Assembly: GCA_040902765.1 (NCBI GenBank)
Contig: JBBDWO010000019.1
Location: 33,369 to 97,368, forward strand
Direction of reading: 5' to 3'
Origin: Acidimicrobiia bacterium
GTDB lineage: Bacteria > Actinomycetota > Acidimicrobiia > Spongiisociales > UBA11373
Length of the DNA: 64,000 nucleotides
The position numbers and the translations under genes were made by a program. Shown one piece after another: positions 39,958 to 48,857 of the stretch. Within the stretch, counting starts at the first letter, position 1, and each line of letters starts with the position of its first letter. Under the pieces are notes generated by a model. It saw only the letters and a program-made list of their open reading frames with translations. It was not told the DNA's origin and ran no database searches.

Positions 39958-41019
39958 TCACCGACTCTTGCGGCGCTTCCGGGGTGGGCGAGGTATGGCC
40001 GTCCCGGTCGACGGGATGCGTGGCCGGTCGCCAGCATCCGCCGGGGTAGCCCTGACCGGCGCGGTGGTACCGGCCTTGCGATCGAGACGCAGCCGGACCC
40101 GCTGCCACCGATCCTCGCGCTCGCCCCAAGCGGCATAGAGGGGTCCGGCGACGAAGAGCGTCGAGTAGGTGCCGATGGCGATACCGATGAGCAAAGCCAC
40201 CGCAAACGCACGCAGCGTGGTGGCGCCGAGGAGAAACGCCCCCACCAGGAGCAGACTGACGATCGGCACCAGCGTGGTGAGGGTGGTGTTGATCGATCGC
40301 ATGAGGATCCCGTTGAACGACTCGTTGACGATCGACGTCAGCGTTTGCCGATCGCCTCGCTCCTTCACCGACTCGAGGACCCGGTCGAACAGGATGACCG
40401 TGTCGTACAGCGAGTACCCGAGCACGGTCAGTACGGCGATGACGGTCGCCGGCGACACCTCGAGCCCCACGATGGCGTAGATCCCCGCCGTCGCCAGCAG
40501 GTCGTGCAACAGGGCCGCTATCGCCACCAGGGCCATCTTCCACTGCAGACGCCAGGTCATGTACAGGGCGGCAACGGCGAGGAAAACGATCAAAGCCCGG
40601 ATGGCTGCATCGGCGATCTGCCGCCCGAAGGTGGGACCCACCGACTGCCGACCGGCGTCGGAGGGATCGGACCCGGTGACCCCGGCGAGTGCCTCGACCA
40701 GCGCCTGCTCGCGGTCGGCGTCCAGGCGGGTGGTCTGGACACGCATCTCGGTGCCCCCACCCGACTCCTGCACTCGCGCCCCGGTGATCCCGAGGGCGTT
40801 GACCCGGTCGCGCACCTCGGCGACCGAGGCCCCGTCCGGGTTGGCGATCGTCACCACCGTTCCGCCCTGGAAGTCGACACTCAGATCGAACCCGCCACGC
40901 AGGGCGAACACTCCGGCAGAGACCAACAGCAGGATGGCGGACAGCGCGAACCACCGGCGACGCGACGCAACCACGTCGAACGTGGTGCGCCCCCAGTAGA
41001 GGTCGGTGAACAGGCTCAT
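39958..41019 (-). CDS. secF: Protein translocase subunit SecF
   Basis: Works with SecD to complete protein export using the proton gradient. The 353 residues have a first membrane helix (about 25-43), the large extracytoplasmic loop with FDLSVDFQGGTVV (the SecF equivalent of the FxGG motif), and five C-terminal helices with TVIAVLTVLGYSLYDTVILFDRV and the NESFNGILMRSINTTLTT signature. The basic C-terminal tail is about 50 residues. Overlaps secD by ATGA. The 103-base gap to relA holds a short CAGACGG duplication and a candidate relA -10. Confidence 0.96.
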   Translation of the reverse strand: MSLFTDLYWGRTTFDVVASRRRWFALSAILLLVSAGVFALRGGFDLSVDFQGGTVVTIANPDGASVAEVRDRVNALGITGARVQESGGGTEMRVQTTRLDADREQALVEALAGVTGSDPSDAGRQSVGPTFGRQIADAAIRALIVFLAVAALYMTWRLQWKMALVAIAALLHDLLATAGIYAIVGLEVSPATVIAVLTVLGYSLYDTVILFDRVLESVKERGDRQTLTSIVNESFNGILMRSINTTLTTLVPIVSLLLVGAFLLGATTLRAFAVALLIGIAIGTYSTLFVAGPLYAAWGEREDRWQRVRLRLDRKAGTTAPVRATPADAGDRPRIPSTGTAIPRPPRKRRKSR

Positions 41020-42662
41020 CGGACCGACTCCTCGGGGTGCCCAGTGGCCCCGCGGATGCTGAACCGGCCGCCGTCGCCGAGGCGGGTCCTGGCGAGCAGC
41101 GACACCGCCGGGCGCATGTATGCGACGCTGATGAACAGCGAGGCCACGGTGGCGATACCGAAGGCGAGAGCGAACCCCTTCACCGAGGCGGTTGCCAGCA
41201 GAAACAGGAGCACCGAGCCGACGAGGGCGAGGGAGCTGGCGGTGACGATCGTCCGCAGCGCCCTTCCGTAGGCGTGGTCGATCGCGGCGCGCAGCGACCT
41301 GCCGCGCTGCACTTCTTCCTTGATGCGTTCGAAGTACACGATGTAGGCGTCGCTGCTGATGCCGATCGTGACGATGAGGCCGGTGACCCCGGCCATCGTG
41401 AGCGTCACCCCGCGCCAGGCTCCGAGCAGCGAGAGCACGGTGAGCACCAGGGCAGCGAACACGAACAGACCGACGACGCTCACCAAACCGAGAGCCCGGT
41501 AGTAGAGCAGCAGCATGATCGAGACGAGTGCGAGGCCGATGGTGCCGGCGATGATCCCGGCGCGCATCGAGTCCGCCCCGAGGGTCGCCGAGACCGACTG
41601 GACACTCACCTGCTCGAGCGCGACGGGAAGGGCGCCATACCGCAGGACCACGGACAGCTCCTGAGCGTCCGTCTGCGGGTTGCCGCCGCTACCGATGCTG
41701 ATGATCGCCTCACCGCCGGGGATCCCTACGTTGGGATCGACGTCGGTGCCCAGAGGCGGAGCCGACTGGATCGTCGCGTCGAGCACGATGGCGATTTGCC
41801 GCCTGGGATCACCGAACCCGAAGCGGGCGAGCTCACGCGTCATGTCCTGGAACTGCTGGGCGCCGAGGGAATCGAAGCGCAGCGACACCACCCACTGACC
41901 GACGGCCGAGCCCCGACTGTTGGCGAAGAACTCGGCCCTGGCGTCACTGAGGTTCGCTCCGAGGACCCGTGCGGGGGCAAGGTGATAGACGATGCCACCT
42001 CCGGTGGCGAAGTCGGTGGCAAGGAACGCCTCGAGCTCCGGGGCGGGGCTCACGGTGAGTCCACTCTGTCGGTCCACACAACCGGGCTGGTCTACCTCGT
42101 CACACCAGGTCACCCCCTCGGGCAGCACGATGTCTGCGGTGAGCTCCTCGAGGTCGAGCATCGTGGTGGTCGTGGTGTCGTCAGGGTTGGTGGTCGTGGT
42201 GGTGGGCGGCGCCGTGGTCGTCGTCGTCTCGTCGTCGTCCGGCGTCGTGGTGGTGGTGGTGTCCTCGGGTGGCACCTGCAAGAAGAGTGGGCTCAGTCCC
42301 GGGACCGGACTCACGTCGAGCACCGGGCGGAACTCCAGGCGGCCGGTGGTCCCGACCGCAGCCAGGGCCCGATCGCGGTCGGTCACCCCCGGGAGCTGTA
42401 CCTCGATGTTGCGCTCCCCCAGCACCGAGATCTCTGGCTCCTGCACATCACCGAGGGCTTCGATGCGCCTCCGCATGATCTCGACGGCAGTGTCCAGGAC
42501 GTCGGCTTCGGTGTCCTGTGGAGCTTCGAGGACCACCGAGAACCCACCCTGAAGGTCCAATCCCAGCCGGGGAGGGACGTCGAGCGCCAGCGTCGCCGCC
42601 AAACCACCGAACACGGTGGTGAGCGTCAATAGCAGTGTGATGACCGAGGCCCGACGCGACAT
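41016..42662 (-). CDS. secD: Protein translocase subunit SecD with Thr-rich insert
   Basis: The 548-residue partner of SecF. The N-terminal helix is followed by RLGLDLQGGFSVVLEA (conserved LGLDLxGG), the P1 domain, and six C-terminal helices with GLIVTIGISSDAYIVYFERIKEEVQRG. Residues about 135-167 (42162-42260) are a low-complexity insert made almost wholly of Thr, Asp and Pro (DTTTTTTPDDDETTTTTAPP and similar). It sits in the extracytoplasmic P1 region and resembles the linkers seen in actinobacterial surface proteins. yajC ends 4 bases upstream. Confidence 0.95.
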   Translation of the reverse strand: MSRRASVITLLLTLTTVFGGLAATLALDVPPRLGLDLQGGFSVVLEAPQDTEADVLDTAVEIMRRRIEALGDVQEPEISVLGERNIEVQLPGVTDRDRALAAVGTTGRLEFRPVLDVSPVPGLSPLFLQVPPEDTTTTTTPDDDETTTTTAPPTTTTTNPDDTTTTTMLDLEELTADIVLPEGVTWCDEVDQPGCVDRQSGLTVSPAPELEAFLATDFATGGGIVYHLAPARVLGANLSDARAEFFANSRGSAVGQWVVSLRFDSLGAQQFQDMTRELARFGFGDPRRQIAIVLDATIQSAPPLGTDVDPNVGIPGGEAIISIGSGGNPQTDAQELSVVLRYGALPVALEQVSVQSVSATLGADSMRAGIIAGTIGLALVSIMLLLYYRALGLVSVVGLFVFAALVLTVLSLLGAWRGVTLTMAGVTGLIVTIGISSDAYIVYFERIKEEVQRGRSLRAAIDHAYGRALRTIVTASSLALVGSVLLFLLATASVKGFALAFGIATVASLFISVAYMRPAVSLLARTRLGDGGRFSIRGATGHPEESVR

Positions 42663-42666
42663 CCGG

Positions 42667-42969
42667 CTAGGCGCTCACCTTGCCGGCCAGGGCGCGCTTG
42701 GCGACCCGCAGCCGACCGCCCCCTTCGACCGCGATCACTGCCGTGGCCTCGTCGATCGACTCGATCACCCCATAGATGCCGCCGATCGTCTGGATCTCGT
42801 CTCCGACGGCGAGGGCCCCGACGAGCGCTTCATGGCGCTTCATGCGGGTCCGCTGGGGTCGAATCATCAGGAAATAGAAGAGTCCGCCGATGACCACGGC
42901 GTAGATGACGAGCGTGGCCCAACCGGACGCCGCCGGTTCGGCTACCTCACCCGCGAGAATGCTGAACAT
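42667..42969 (-). CDS. yajC: Preprotein translocase accessory subunit YajC
   Basis: From ATG 42967-42969 it has 100 residues: one membrane helix (LVIYAVVIGGLFYFLMI) followed by RPQRTRMKRHEALVGAL and GDEIQTIGGIYGVIESID, the conserved YajC core. The frame is open further upstream but that part covers the tgt-yajC gap and lacks a good start. First gene of yajC-secD-secF. Confidence 0.92.
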   Translation of the reverse strand: MFSILAGEVAEPAASGWATLVIYAVVIGGLFYFLMIRPQRTRMKRHEALVGALAVGDEIQTIGGIYGVIESIDEATAVIAVEGGGRLRVAKRALAGKVSA

Positions 42970-43021
42970 CCGTCCTCCGGAGATCGAAGCGATGCGACTC
43001 GATGAGCCGCGGCCGGTCAGC

Positions 43022-44140
43022 CTAGCGGTCTCCCGCTGGGTTGGCCCTCGACCGGGTGAGGGCGGCACGATAGGCGCCGAGAGCGCCTCCGATGATCGCC
43101 GCTCGGGTCCCGGCCATCACCCCGAGCGTGTAGGCGAGGTTGTGGATGCTCAACAGTTGCATACCGAGGAGCTCACCCGTCATGTGCAGGTGCCGCAGGT
43201 AGCCGATGCTGTAGGCGGCACAGGTCGAACAGCCGCAGTCCGGGTCGATCGGGCGGTTGGCGGTGGCGAGGTCGGCCCGCCTGATCGAATAGTCCCCGAG
43301 GCGGCTGAGCACCTTGCCGTGCCGGGCGAGTCGGGTGGGCCAGACGCAGTCGAACAGGTCACACCCTCGCTCCACGGCATCGAGGACCCCTTCGGTGTCC
43401 CCCAGCCCCATGACGTAGCGGGGCTTGTCGCCGGGCAGCTCGCCACACACCACGTCGAGGGCGGCGTTGCGATCCTCCGTCGACTCGCCCACGCTGAGAC
43501 CACCGATCCCGAACCCTGGGAACCCGAGTTCGGCGGTCTTCCGGGCACTCTTGGCCCGCAATTCGTCGTCGACCCCGCCCTGGACGATGCCGAACAGAGC
43601 CTGATCCTCCCGCCGATGCGCCGCCACGGCGCGCTCCGACCACCGCAGCGTCCGCGCCATCGCCTCGGCCACGGCCTGACGGTCAGCCGGCAGCCCGACC
43701 AGATGATCGAACACCATGACCACGTCGGCTCCCAGGCCCTCCTGGATCTCGATCGACGACTCCGGAGTGAGGCGCACCTTCGCACCGTCGTACACCGAGC
43801 GAAACGTCACGCCGTCCTCGTCGATCGTCGGATCCAGGGAGAACACCTGGTACCCACCCGAGTCGGTGAGGATCGGCCCGTCCCACGCCATGAACTCGTG
43901 GAGGCCCCCGAGCGCGGAAACCACGTCGACGCCGGGTCGGAGCATCAGGTGATAGGTGTTGGCCAGGACCATCTGGGCTCTCACCTCCCGCAGATCGCGA
44001 TGGTCGAGCCCACGAACCGTGCCCCGGGTGCCCACCGGTATGAAGGTCGGGGTCTCCACCCGGCCGTGGGTGGTGTCGAGGATCCCCGCCCGGGCGCCGT
44101 CGTCGGTGGCGACGGTGTTGAACGAGATGGGTCCCGTCAT
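43022..44140 (-). CDS. tgt: Queuine/preQ1 tRNA-guanine transglycosylase
   Basis: Replaces G34 of GUN-anticodon tRNAs with preQ1. From ATG 44138-44140 (ATGA overlap with queA) it has 372 residues: NTYHLMLRPG, catalytic LTDSGGYQVFSL and FDCVWPTRLARHG, YVMGLGD, and the zinc site CGCSTCAAYSIGYLRHL. Together with queA downstream of the transglycosylation step, it shows that this bacterium makes queuosine at least from preQ1; synthesis genes for preQ1 are not in the window. Confidence 0.96.
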   Translation of the reverse strand: MTGPISFNTVATDDGARAGILDTTHGRVETPTFIPVGTRGTVRGLDHRDLREVRAQMVLANTYHLMLRPGVDVVSALGGLHEFMAWDGPILTDSGGYQVFSLDPTIDEDGVTFRSVYDGAKVRLTPESSIEIQEGLGADVVMVFDHLVGLPADRQAVAEAMARTLRWSERAVAAHRREDQALFGIVQGGVDDELRAKSARKTAELGFPGFGIGGLSVGESTEDRNAALDVVCGELPGDKPRYVMGLGDTEGVLDAVERGCDLFDCVWPTRLARHGKVLSRLGDYSIRRADLATANRPIDPDCGCSTCAAYSIGYLRHLHMTGELLGMQLLSIHNLAYTLGVMAGTRAAIIGGALGAYRAALTRSRANPAGDR

Positions 44141-45144
44141 CGGCTGCGCTGGGCGAGCATCGCATCGCCGAAGGAGAGGAATCGATACCCGCGGCTCAGC
44201 GCCGTCTCGTATGCCGACCGCCACGCCTCGCCCATGAAGGCGCTGACGAGAACGATCAGGGTGGAGGCGGGCACGTGGAAGTTGGTGACGAGCAGGTCGA
44301 CCACCCGAAAACCGTACCCGGGCTGGATGAACAGATCGGTGCTTCCGCTGAAACGGCCGAGTGCTGCCCCCGCTGCGGCGGACTCGAGTGCTCGCACGAC
44401 CGTGGTCCCGATGGCGACCACGCGGCCCCCGTCGCGGCGCGCCGCGCCAACCGCGGCGACGGTCTCATCGGGTACATCGGCGTGCTCCGAGTGGATGTCA
44501 TGGTCGGCGACACGCTCGACTGAGATCGGGCGGAAGGTATCGAGCCCCACCTTCAGATCCACCGAGGCCACCGACAACTGGCGAGCGCCGAGGGCGGAGA
44601 TGAGGTCGCGGGTGAAGTGGAGGCCGGCGGTGTGTGCGGCCGCCGAGCCCGGGCTGGTGCCGTAGACCGTCTGGTAGCGCTCTTCGTCGGCGAGCTCGCC
44701 ATGGAAGTACGGCGGCAGCGGCAGGCTCCCGGCTCGCGCCATTGCCTCCTCGAGGCTCCCGACCACCGGTACCAGCACGCCCTGGCCGTCCACCGGATCG
44801 CCTCGTAGGACGACCACGGTGTCCCCGAAAGCAAGGCGATCGCCGTCGTGGAGTCGTCGGGTAGGTCGCATGATCGCCTCCCACGACCCGTCGGCAGCCG
44901 ACCGCAGCAGCAGGGCCTCGATACGGCCACCGGAGGGCTCGCGGCGCCCTTCGAGACGCATCGGACTCACCCTCGTCCGGTTGATGACCACGATGTCCCC
45001 GGGTTCGAGCAGGTCCGGCAGCTCGCGGAACGTGTGGTCGGTCAGGTCCCGCGTGTCCAGCAGCCGCGAGGCGTCCCGAGGCTCCACCGCTGACTGGGCG
45101 ATGGCGGATTCGGGGAGGTAGTACGAGAAGTCAGAGGTTCTCAC
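44137..45144 (-). CDS. queA: S-adenosylmethionine:tRNA ribosyltransferase-isomerase
   Basis: Adds the cyclopentenediol ring precursor from SAM to preQ1-tRNA, giving epoxyqueuosine. From GTG 45142-45144 (VRTSDFSYYLPESAIAQ) it has 335 residues with the family signatures LDTRDLTDHTFRELPDLL, DIVVINRTRV, AAAHTAGLHFT and LLVTNFHVPASTLIVLVSAF. The open frame continues upstream over the repeat region without a coding look. Coupled to tgt. Confidence 0.95.
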   Translation of the reverse strand: MRTSDFSYYLPESAIAQSAVEPRDASRLLDTRDLTDHTFRELPDLLEPGDIVVINRTRVSPMRLEGRREPSGGRIEALLLRSAADGSWEAIMRPTRRLHDGDRLAFGDTVVVLRGDPVDGQGVLVPVVGSLEEAMARAGSLPLPPYFHGELADEERYQTVYGTSPGSAAAHTAGLHFTRDLISALGARQLSVASVDLKVGLDTFRPISVERVADHDIHSEHADVPDETVAAVGAARRDGGRVVAIGTTVVRALESAAAGAALGRFSGSTDLFIQPGYGFRVVDLLVTNFHVPASTLIVLVSAFMGEAWRSAYETALSRGYRFLSFGDAMLAQRSR

Positions 45145-45163
45145 CCGGCCATTCTGGCCGGGC

Positions 45164-45233
45164 GCAATTCGCGATTCGCGATTCGCGATTCGCAAGACAC
45201 GCTCGCAACCGGCAGCGGGCAACCGGCAACCGG
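45164..45233. repeat. Heptamer repeats GCGATTC and GCAACCG between ruvB and queA
   Basis: Four copies (GCAATTC then three GCGATTC) lie at 45164-45193, and four copies of GCAACCG with one variant at 45205-45233. They fill nearly the whole gap between the ruvB stop (45236) and the queA start (45144). Confidence 0.85.
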
Positions 45234-45235
45234 CC

Positions 45236-46261
45236 CTAGAACAGTGCCTCTCCCCCAGGGCGCTGAGGCTCCTCGAGGCCGAGGTGTCGGTAGGCGAGCG
45301 GCGTGGCCACCCGGCCACGGGGCGTGCGCTGCAGGAAGCCCATCTGCAGGAGGAAGGGCTCATAGGCGTCCTCCACCGTCTGAGGCTCCTCGGAGACGGC
45401 GACGGCCAGGGTCGACAGCCCGACCGGACCACCCCCGAACTTGTGGATGATCGCCTCGAGGATCGCCCGGTCGACCCGGTCCAGGCCGATCGCGTCGACT
45501 TCGAAGACCTCGAGTGCCCTGATCGCGGTGTCGACGTCGGCCTCGCCGGTGCCACGCGCATCGGCGAAGTCCCGGACCCTGCGCAGGAGCCGGTTGGCAA
45601 CCCTCGGCGTCCCCCGGGACCTGGAGGCGATCACCCGGGCCGCCTCCCCGGCGACCCCCACGGAGAGGAGCGGGGCCGATCGTCGGACGATCTCCTCGAG
45701 CTCCCCTTCCGGGTAGTAGTCGATGCGGGCCACGTAGCCGAACCGGTCCCGGAGCGGAGCCGACATCCTTCCGACGCGGGTGGTGGCGCCCACCAGGGTG
45801 AACGGCGGCAGGTCGAGCCGGATCGACGCGGCACCGGCGCCCTTGCCGACCACGATGTCGAGCTGGAAGTCCTCCATGGCCGTGTACAGGATCTCCTCGA
45901 CGACGCGCGGCAACCGATGGATCTCGTCGATGAACATCACATCGCCCGCCTCGAGGTTGGAGAGGATGGCGGCGAGATCGCCGGCCCGCTCCAGCGCGGG
46001 CCCTGAAGTCACCCGGAGTCGGGTCCGCATCTCGGCGGCGATGATGGCGGCGAGGGTCGTCTTGCCCAGACCCGGCGGACCGCTGAACACGATGTGATCG
46101 AGCGGGTCGCCGCGGCCGCGGGCCGCCTCGATGAGGATGGAGAGGCGCTCCTTGAGATCCGCCTGACCGACGAACTCGCTGAGCGACGTCGGCCGGAGTC
46201 CCGCCTCGAAGGCGACGTCCTCGTCGTTGGCGCCGGCGGCGAGCAGTCCCTCTTCCCTCAT
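45236..46261 (-). CDS. ruvB: Holliday junction branch-migration helicase RuvB
   Basis: AAA+ motor of the RuvAB complex. The 341 residues show [19 protein letters not shown], Walker [12 protein letters not shown], Walker [12 protein letters not shown], sensor 1 [20 protein letters not shown] (with Arg finger), [17 protein letters not shown], and the C-terminal winged-helix domain ending [25 protein letters not shown] overlap with ruvA. Confidence 0.97.
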   Translation of the reverse strand: MREEGLLAAGANDEDVAFEAGLRPTSLSEFVGQADLKERLSILIEAARGRGDPLDHIVFSGPPGLGKTTLAAIIAAEMRTRLRVTSGPALERAGDLAAILSNLEAGDVMFIDEIHRLPRVVEEILYTAMEDFQLDIVVGKGAGAASIRLDLPPFTLVGATTRVGRMSAPLRDRFGYVARIDYYPEGELEEIVRRSAPLLSVGVAGEAARVIASRSRGTPRVANRLLRRVRDFADARGTGEADVDTAIRALEVFEVDAIGLDRVDRAILEAIIHKFGGGPVGLSTLAVAVSEEPQTVEDAYEPFLLQMGFLQRTPRGRVATPLAYRHLGLEEPQRPGGEALF

Positions 46262-46827
46262 CGCCCACCCATCTTCTGAAGGGCGGCACGAAGCAGATCC
46301 TCGACGTCGATCGAGGTGTCGAGCCCTTCGAGAGCCTCATGGATCTCGCCGGTCGTGTAGCCGAGACCCTCGAGCGCCCGCCGCACCGCCGAGACCCCGC
46401 CACCGGCCTCCACATGGACCACCCCGGCGTCGAGGCGGGACCGCAATTCGATGATCAGCTTCTGGGCGGTCTTGCCGCCGATCCCGGGCACCGCGGTCAG
46501 CGCGTCGGCATCGCCGGAGTGCACCGCGGCCCGGATCTGATCCGTGGTCATCGTCGCCAGCATGGCCACCCCCAGCTTGGGACCCACCCCCTGCGTGGCG
46601 ACGAGCACCCGGAACAGGTCGCGCGTCGCTTCGGTGGTGAACCCGTAGAGCGCCATCTGATCCTCACGGACGTGGAGGTGTGTGTGCACCACGACCTCCT
46701 CCCCCACCGGCGGAAGGTCACCGATTTCGCGCGACGGCATCGCCACCTCGTGTCCTACGCCGCCGACATCCACCAGGACCCAGGCACCGCGCCGAGCGGC
46801 GAGCACGCCACGCAGCCGACCGATCAC
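46258..46827 (-). CDS. ruvA: Holliday junction DNA-binding subunit RuvA
   Basis: Tetramer that holds the Holliday junction open for RuvB. The 189 residues start MIGRLRGVL (OB domain), include [18 protein letters not shown], two helix-hairpin-helix motifs ([13 protein letters not shown] and [17 protein letters not shown]), and a flexible linker to the RuvB-binding domain III ([16 protein letters not shown]). Coupled to ruvC and ruvB by ATGA overlaps. Confidence 0.96.
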   Translation of the reverse strand: MIGRLRGVLAARRGAWVLVDVGGVGHEVAMPSREIGDLPPVGEEVVVHTHLHVREDQMALYGFTTEATRDLFRVLVATQGVGPKLGVAMLATMTTDQIRAAVHSGDADALTAVPGIGGKTAQKLIIELRSRLDAGVVHVEAGGGVSAVRRALEGLGYTTGEIHEALEGLDTSIDVEDLLRAALQKMGGR

Positions 46828-47321
46828 GATCCACCCCGCACCGCGAGACGCAACGGAGCGGCCTGGGCGTGGCAGAGGGCGACGGCCAGGGCGTCATAGG
46901 CATCGGCGGGGGCACCACCCGTAGGGACTCCCAGGCGTCGGCTCACCATCGTCTCCACCTGAGCCTTGCCGGCGCGACCGCTCCCGGTCACGGCTCGCTT
47001 GACGGCCGTCGGGGTGTATTCGTAGACCGGAATCCCGGCCACCGCCGCGGCCAACATCACCACTCCCGAGGCTCGCCCCACCGCCATCGCCGTCTGGAGG
47101 TTCCGATTGACGAAGACCTCTTCGATCGCCAGCTCCTCGGGTGCGTGCTCGACGATCAGACCGACCACATCGGCATGCAACTCGGCCAGCCGACTGGCGA
47201 CGGGGGCAGCCGGATCGGTGCGAATCGTCCCGGCGGCGACGACCTTCACGCTGGCGGCGCGGACGTCGACGACCCCGTACCCGGTCGTCGACAGCCCGGG
47301 GTCGATCCCGAGGACAAACAT
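46824..47321 (-). CDS. ruvC: Holliday junction resolvase RuvC
   Basis: RNase H-fold endonuclease of 165 residues. Catalytic acids: Asp in FVLGIDPGLSTTGYGVV, Glu in ELAIEEVFVNRN, and the Asp pair in PADAYDALAVALCHAQ. First gene of ruvC-ruvA-ruvB. Its ATG lies inside a LexA-type palindrome and a -10 hexamer TACACT is only 9 bases upstream, so the mRNA is probably nearly leaderless and damage-inducible. Confidence 0.96.
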   Translation of the reverse strand: MFVLGIDPGLSTTGYGVVDVRAASVKVVAAGTIRTDPAAPVASRLAELHADVVGLIVEHAPEELAIEEVFVNRNLQTAMAVGRASGVVMLAAAVAGIPVYEYTPTAVKRAVTGSGRAGKAQVETMVSRRLGVPTGGAPADAYDALAVALCHAQAAPLRLAVRGGS

Positions 47322-47328
47322 ATGTTCG
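47315..47328 (-). promoter_or_regulatory. LexA (SOS) box over the ruvC start codon
   Basis: The minus strand reads CGAACATATGTTTG, one base from the CGAAC-N4-GTTCG box used by LexA in Gram-positive bacteria including mycobacteria. It covers the predicted transcription start and the ruvC ATG. LexA control of ruvCAB is expected from other bacteria. Confidence 0.65.
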
Positions 47329-47330
47329 AT

Positions 47331-47358
47331 AGTGTACCCGGCGACCGGCCCCCGTCCA
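47331..47358 (-). promoter_or_regulatory. Candidate ruvCAB promoter
   Basis: On the minus strand TGGACG (47353-47358), 16 bases, TACACT (47331-47336). Transcription would start about at 47324, inside the LexA box, three bases from the ATG. Confidence 0.45.
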
Positions 47359-47383
47359 GGGATTCGATTGGGACCGCGCTGCC

Positions 47384-48124
47384 TCAGCCGGCAACCGCCT
47401 CCAGCACCTCGTCGGAGAGCTCGAAGTTGCCGTACACCGCCTGCACGTCGTCCAGGTCCTCCAATGCATCCACCAGACGGAGCACCGAGCGCGCCGTCGC
47501 TTCGTCCAGGGGCACCGTCACCGTCGGGATCCTGGTGATCTCCGCGGTCTCGACTCCGAAACCGCCGGACTCCAGCGCCGACCGCACCGCGGCGAAGTCG
47601 CCGACCTCGGTGATCACCTCCACCTGGTCCCCCGAGGCTCGGATGTCGTCCGCTCCGGCGTCGATCACCGCCGCCATGACCTCGTCCTCGTCGCCGGCGA
47701 CGAGGAAGTACCCCTTGGTCTCGAACAGGTAGGCCACCGAACCGGGCTCGCCGAGATTGCCCCCGTGTCTGGTGAAGGTCGAGCGGGTATCGGAAGCGGC
47801 CCGGTTGCGGTTGTCGGTGAGCACCTGGACGTACAGGGCCACTCCCCCCGGGGCGTAGCCCTCGTACCAGATCTCGTCGTAGACGGCACCCTCGACCTCA
47901 CCGGTCCCTCGCTTGATCGCCCGGTCGATGTTGTCGTTGGGCATGGAGTGGCCCTTGGCCTTGTCCATCGCCTGCGAGAGAGCGGCATTCGCCGCCGGGT
48001 CGCCCCCACCCTCCCGGGCGGCCACCTCGATGGCCCGGGCGAGCTTGGCGAAGATCTTCCCCCGCTGGGCGTCCTTCGCCCCCTTCTTGTGCTTGATCGT
48101 CGACCACTTGGAATGGCCACTCAC
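47384..48124 (-). CDS. yebC: YebC/PmpR-family regulator
   Basis: Family of three-domain proteins reported to act as transcription regulators or as translation factors at polyproline stalls. The 246 residues start MSGHSKWSTIKHKKGAKDAQRGK (quoted in part: SGHSKWSTIKHKKG), followed by DPAANAALSQAMDKAKGHSM and PNDNIDRAIKRGTGE, then YEGYAPGGVALYVQVLTDN. Full length. Neighbours ruvCAB and pdxTS are as in mycobacteria. A GGAGGTCGC stretch lies just upstream of the ATG. Confidence 0.94.
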   Translation of the reverse strand: MSGHSKWSTIKHKKGAKDAQRGKIFAKLARAIEVAAREGGGDPAANAALSQAMDKAKGHSMPNDNIDRAIKRGTGEVEGAVYDEIWYEGYAPGGVALYVQVLTDNRNRAASDTRSTFTRHGGNLGEPGSVAYLFETKGYFLVAGDEDEVMAAVIDAGADDIRASGDQVEVITEVGDFAAVRSALESGGFGVETAEITRIPTVTVPLDEATARSVLRLVDALEDLDDVQAVYGNFELSDEVLEAVAG

Positions 48125-48192
48125 GGGCGCGACCTCCTGGCGTCAGACGTGCGAGGGCGGGCCAGCTGTCCCACACGCCGCGGGGCGCAAGC

Positions 48193-48280
48193 GCAATTCG
48201 CAATTCGCAATTCGCAATAGAAGCCCGCATGGTGCCTGGTCGGGTCTTGCGATTCGCGAATCGCGAATCGCGAATCGCGA
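48193..48280. repeat. Inverted heptamer repeats GCAATTC / GCGAATC
   Basis: 3.5 copies of GCAATTC lie at 48193-48217 and four to five copies of the near-complementary GCGAATC at 48249-48280. In minus-strand RNA the arms pair with G-U wobbles; on the plus strand the same positions are A-C mismatches. It follows the pdxT stop on the minus strand and precedes the yebC start. Confidence 0.85.
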
Positions 48281-48290
48281 GGCGTCAGCC

Positions 48291-48857
48291 TCATCGCTCC
48301 ATCCCCAACAACATCTCGTGCACCCGGGTCTCCCCCGCCACCTCCGGATGGAACGAGGTGGCCAGGATGTTGCCCTGGCGGACCATCACCGGGTGATCGT
48401 CGACGGTGGCCAGCACCTCGACCGCCTCGCCGTACTTTTCGATCCAGGGAGCCCGAATGAACACGGCGCGCACCGGCCCGTCCACGCCAGTGACCGTCAG
48501 ATCGGCCTCGAAGGACATGTCCTGGCGTCCGAAGGCGTTGCGCTGGACGATCACGTCGAGGACTCCGAGCTGCACCTGCGGCCGCGACTCGGTGGTGCCG
48601 GTCGCCAGAAAGATCATCCCCGCGCAGGTGCCGAGCACGGGGAGTCCGTCGGCGATCGCATCACGCAGCGGCTCGACCAGGCCGTATCGATCGGCGAGCA
48701 GACCGATCGTCGTCGACTCCCCGCCCGGAAAGACGAGGGCCTGGATGCCGTCGAGGTGTTCCGGCAGCCGGACCTCCACGATTTCGGTGCCGAGGGATTC
48801 CAGCACCGCGATGTGCTCGCGGAAATCGCCCTGCAGGGCGAGGACGCCTACCCGCAT
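48291..48857 (-). CDS. pdxT: Pyridoxal 5'-phosphate synthase glutaminase subunit PdxT
   Basis: Glutaminase that feeds ammonia to PdxS. From ATG 48855-48857 (TGATG overlap with pdxS) it has 188 residues: VGVLALQGDFREH, VFPGGESTTIGLL, the catalytic Cys in LGTCAGMIFLA, and the His/Glu pair in ATSFHPEV. Two codons upstream (TTG GTG) are open but not needed. Confidence 0.96.
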   Translation of the reverse strand: MRVGVLALQGDFREHIAVLESLGTEIVEVRLPEHLDGIQALVFPGGESTTIGLLADRYGLVEPLRDAIADGLPVLGTCAGMIFLATGTTESRPQVQLGVLDVIVQRNAFGRQDMSFEADLTVTGVDGPVRAVFIRAPWIEKYGEAVEVLATVDDHPVMVRQGNILATSFHPEVAGETRVHEMLLGMER

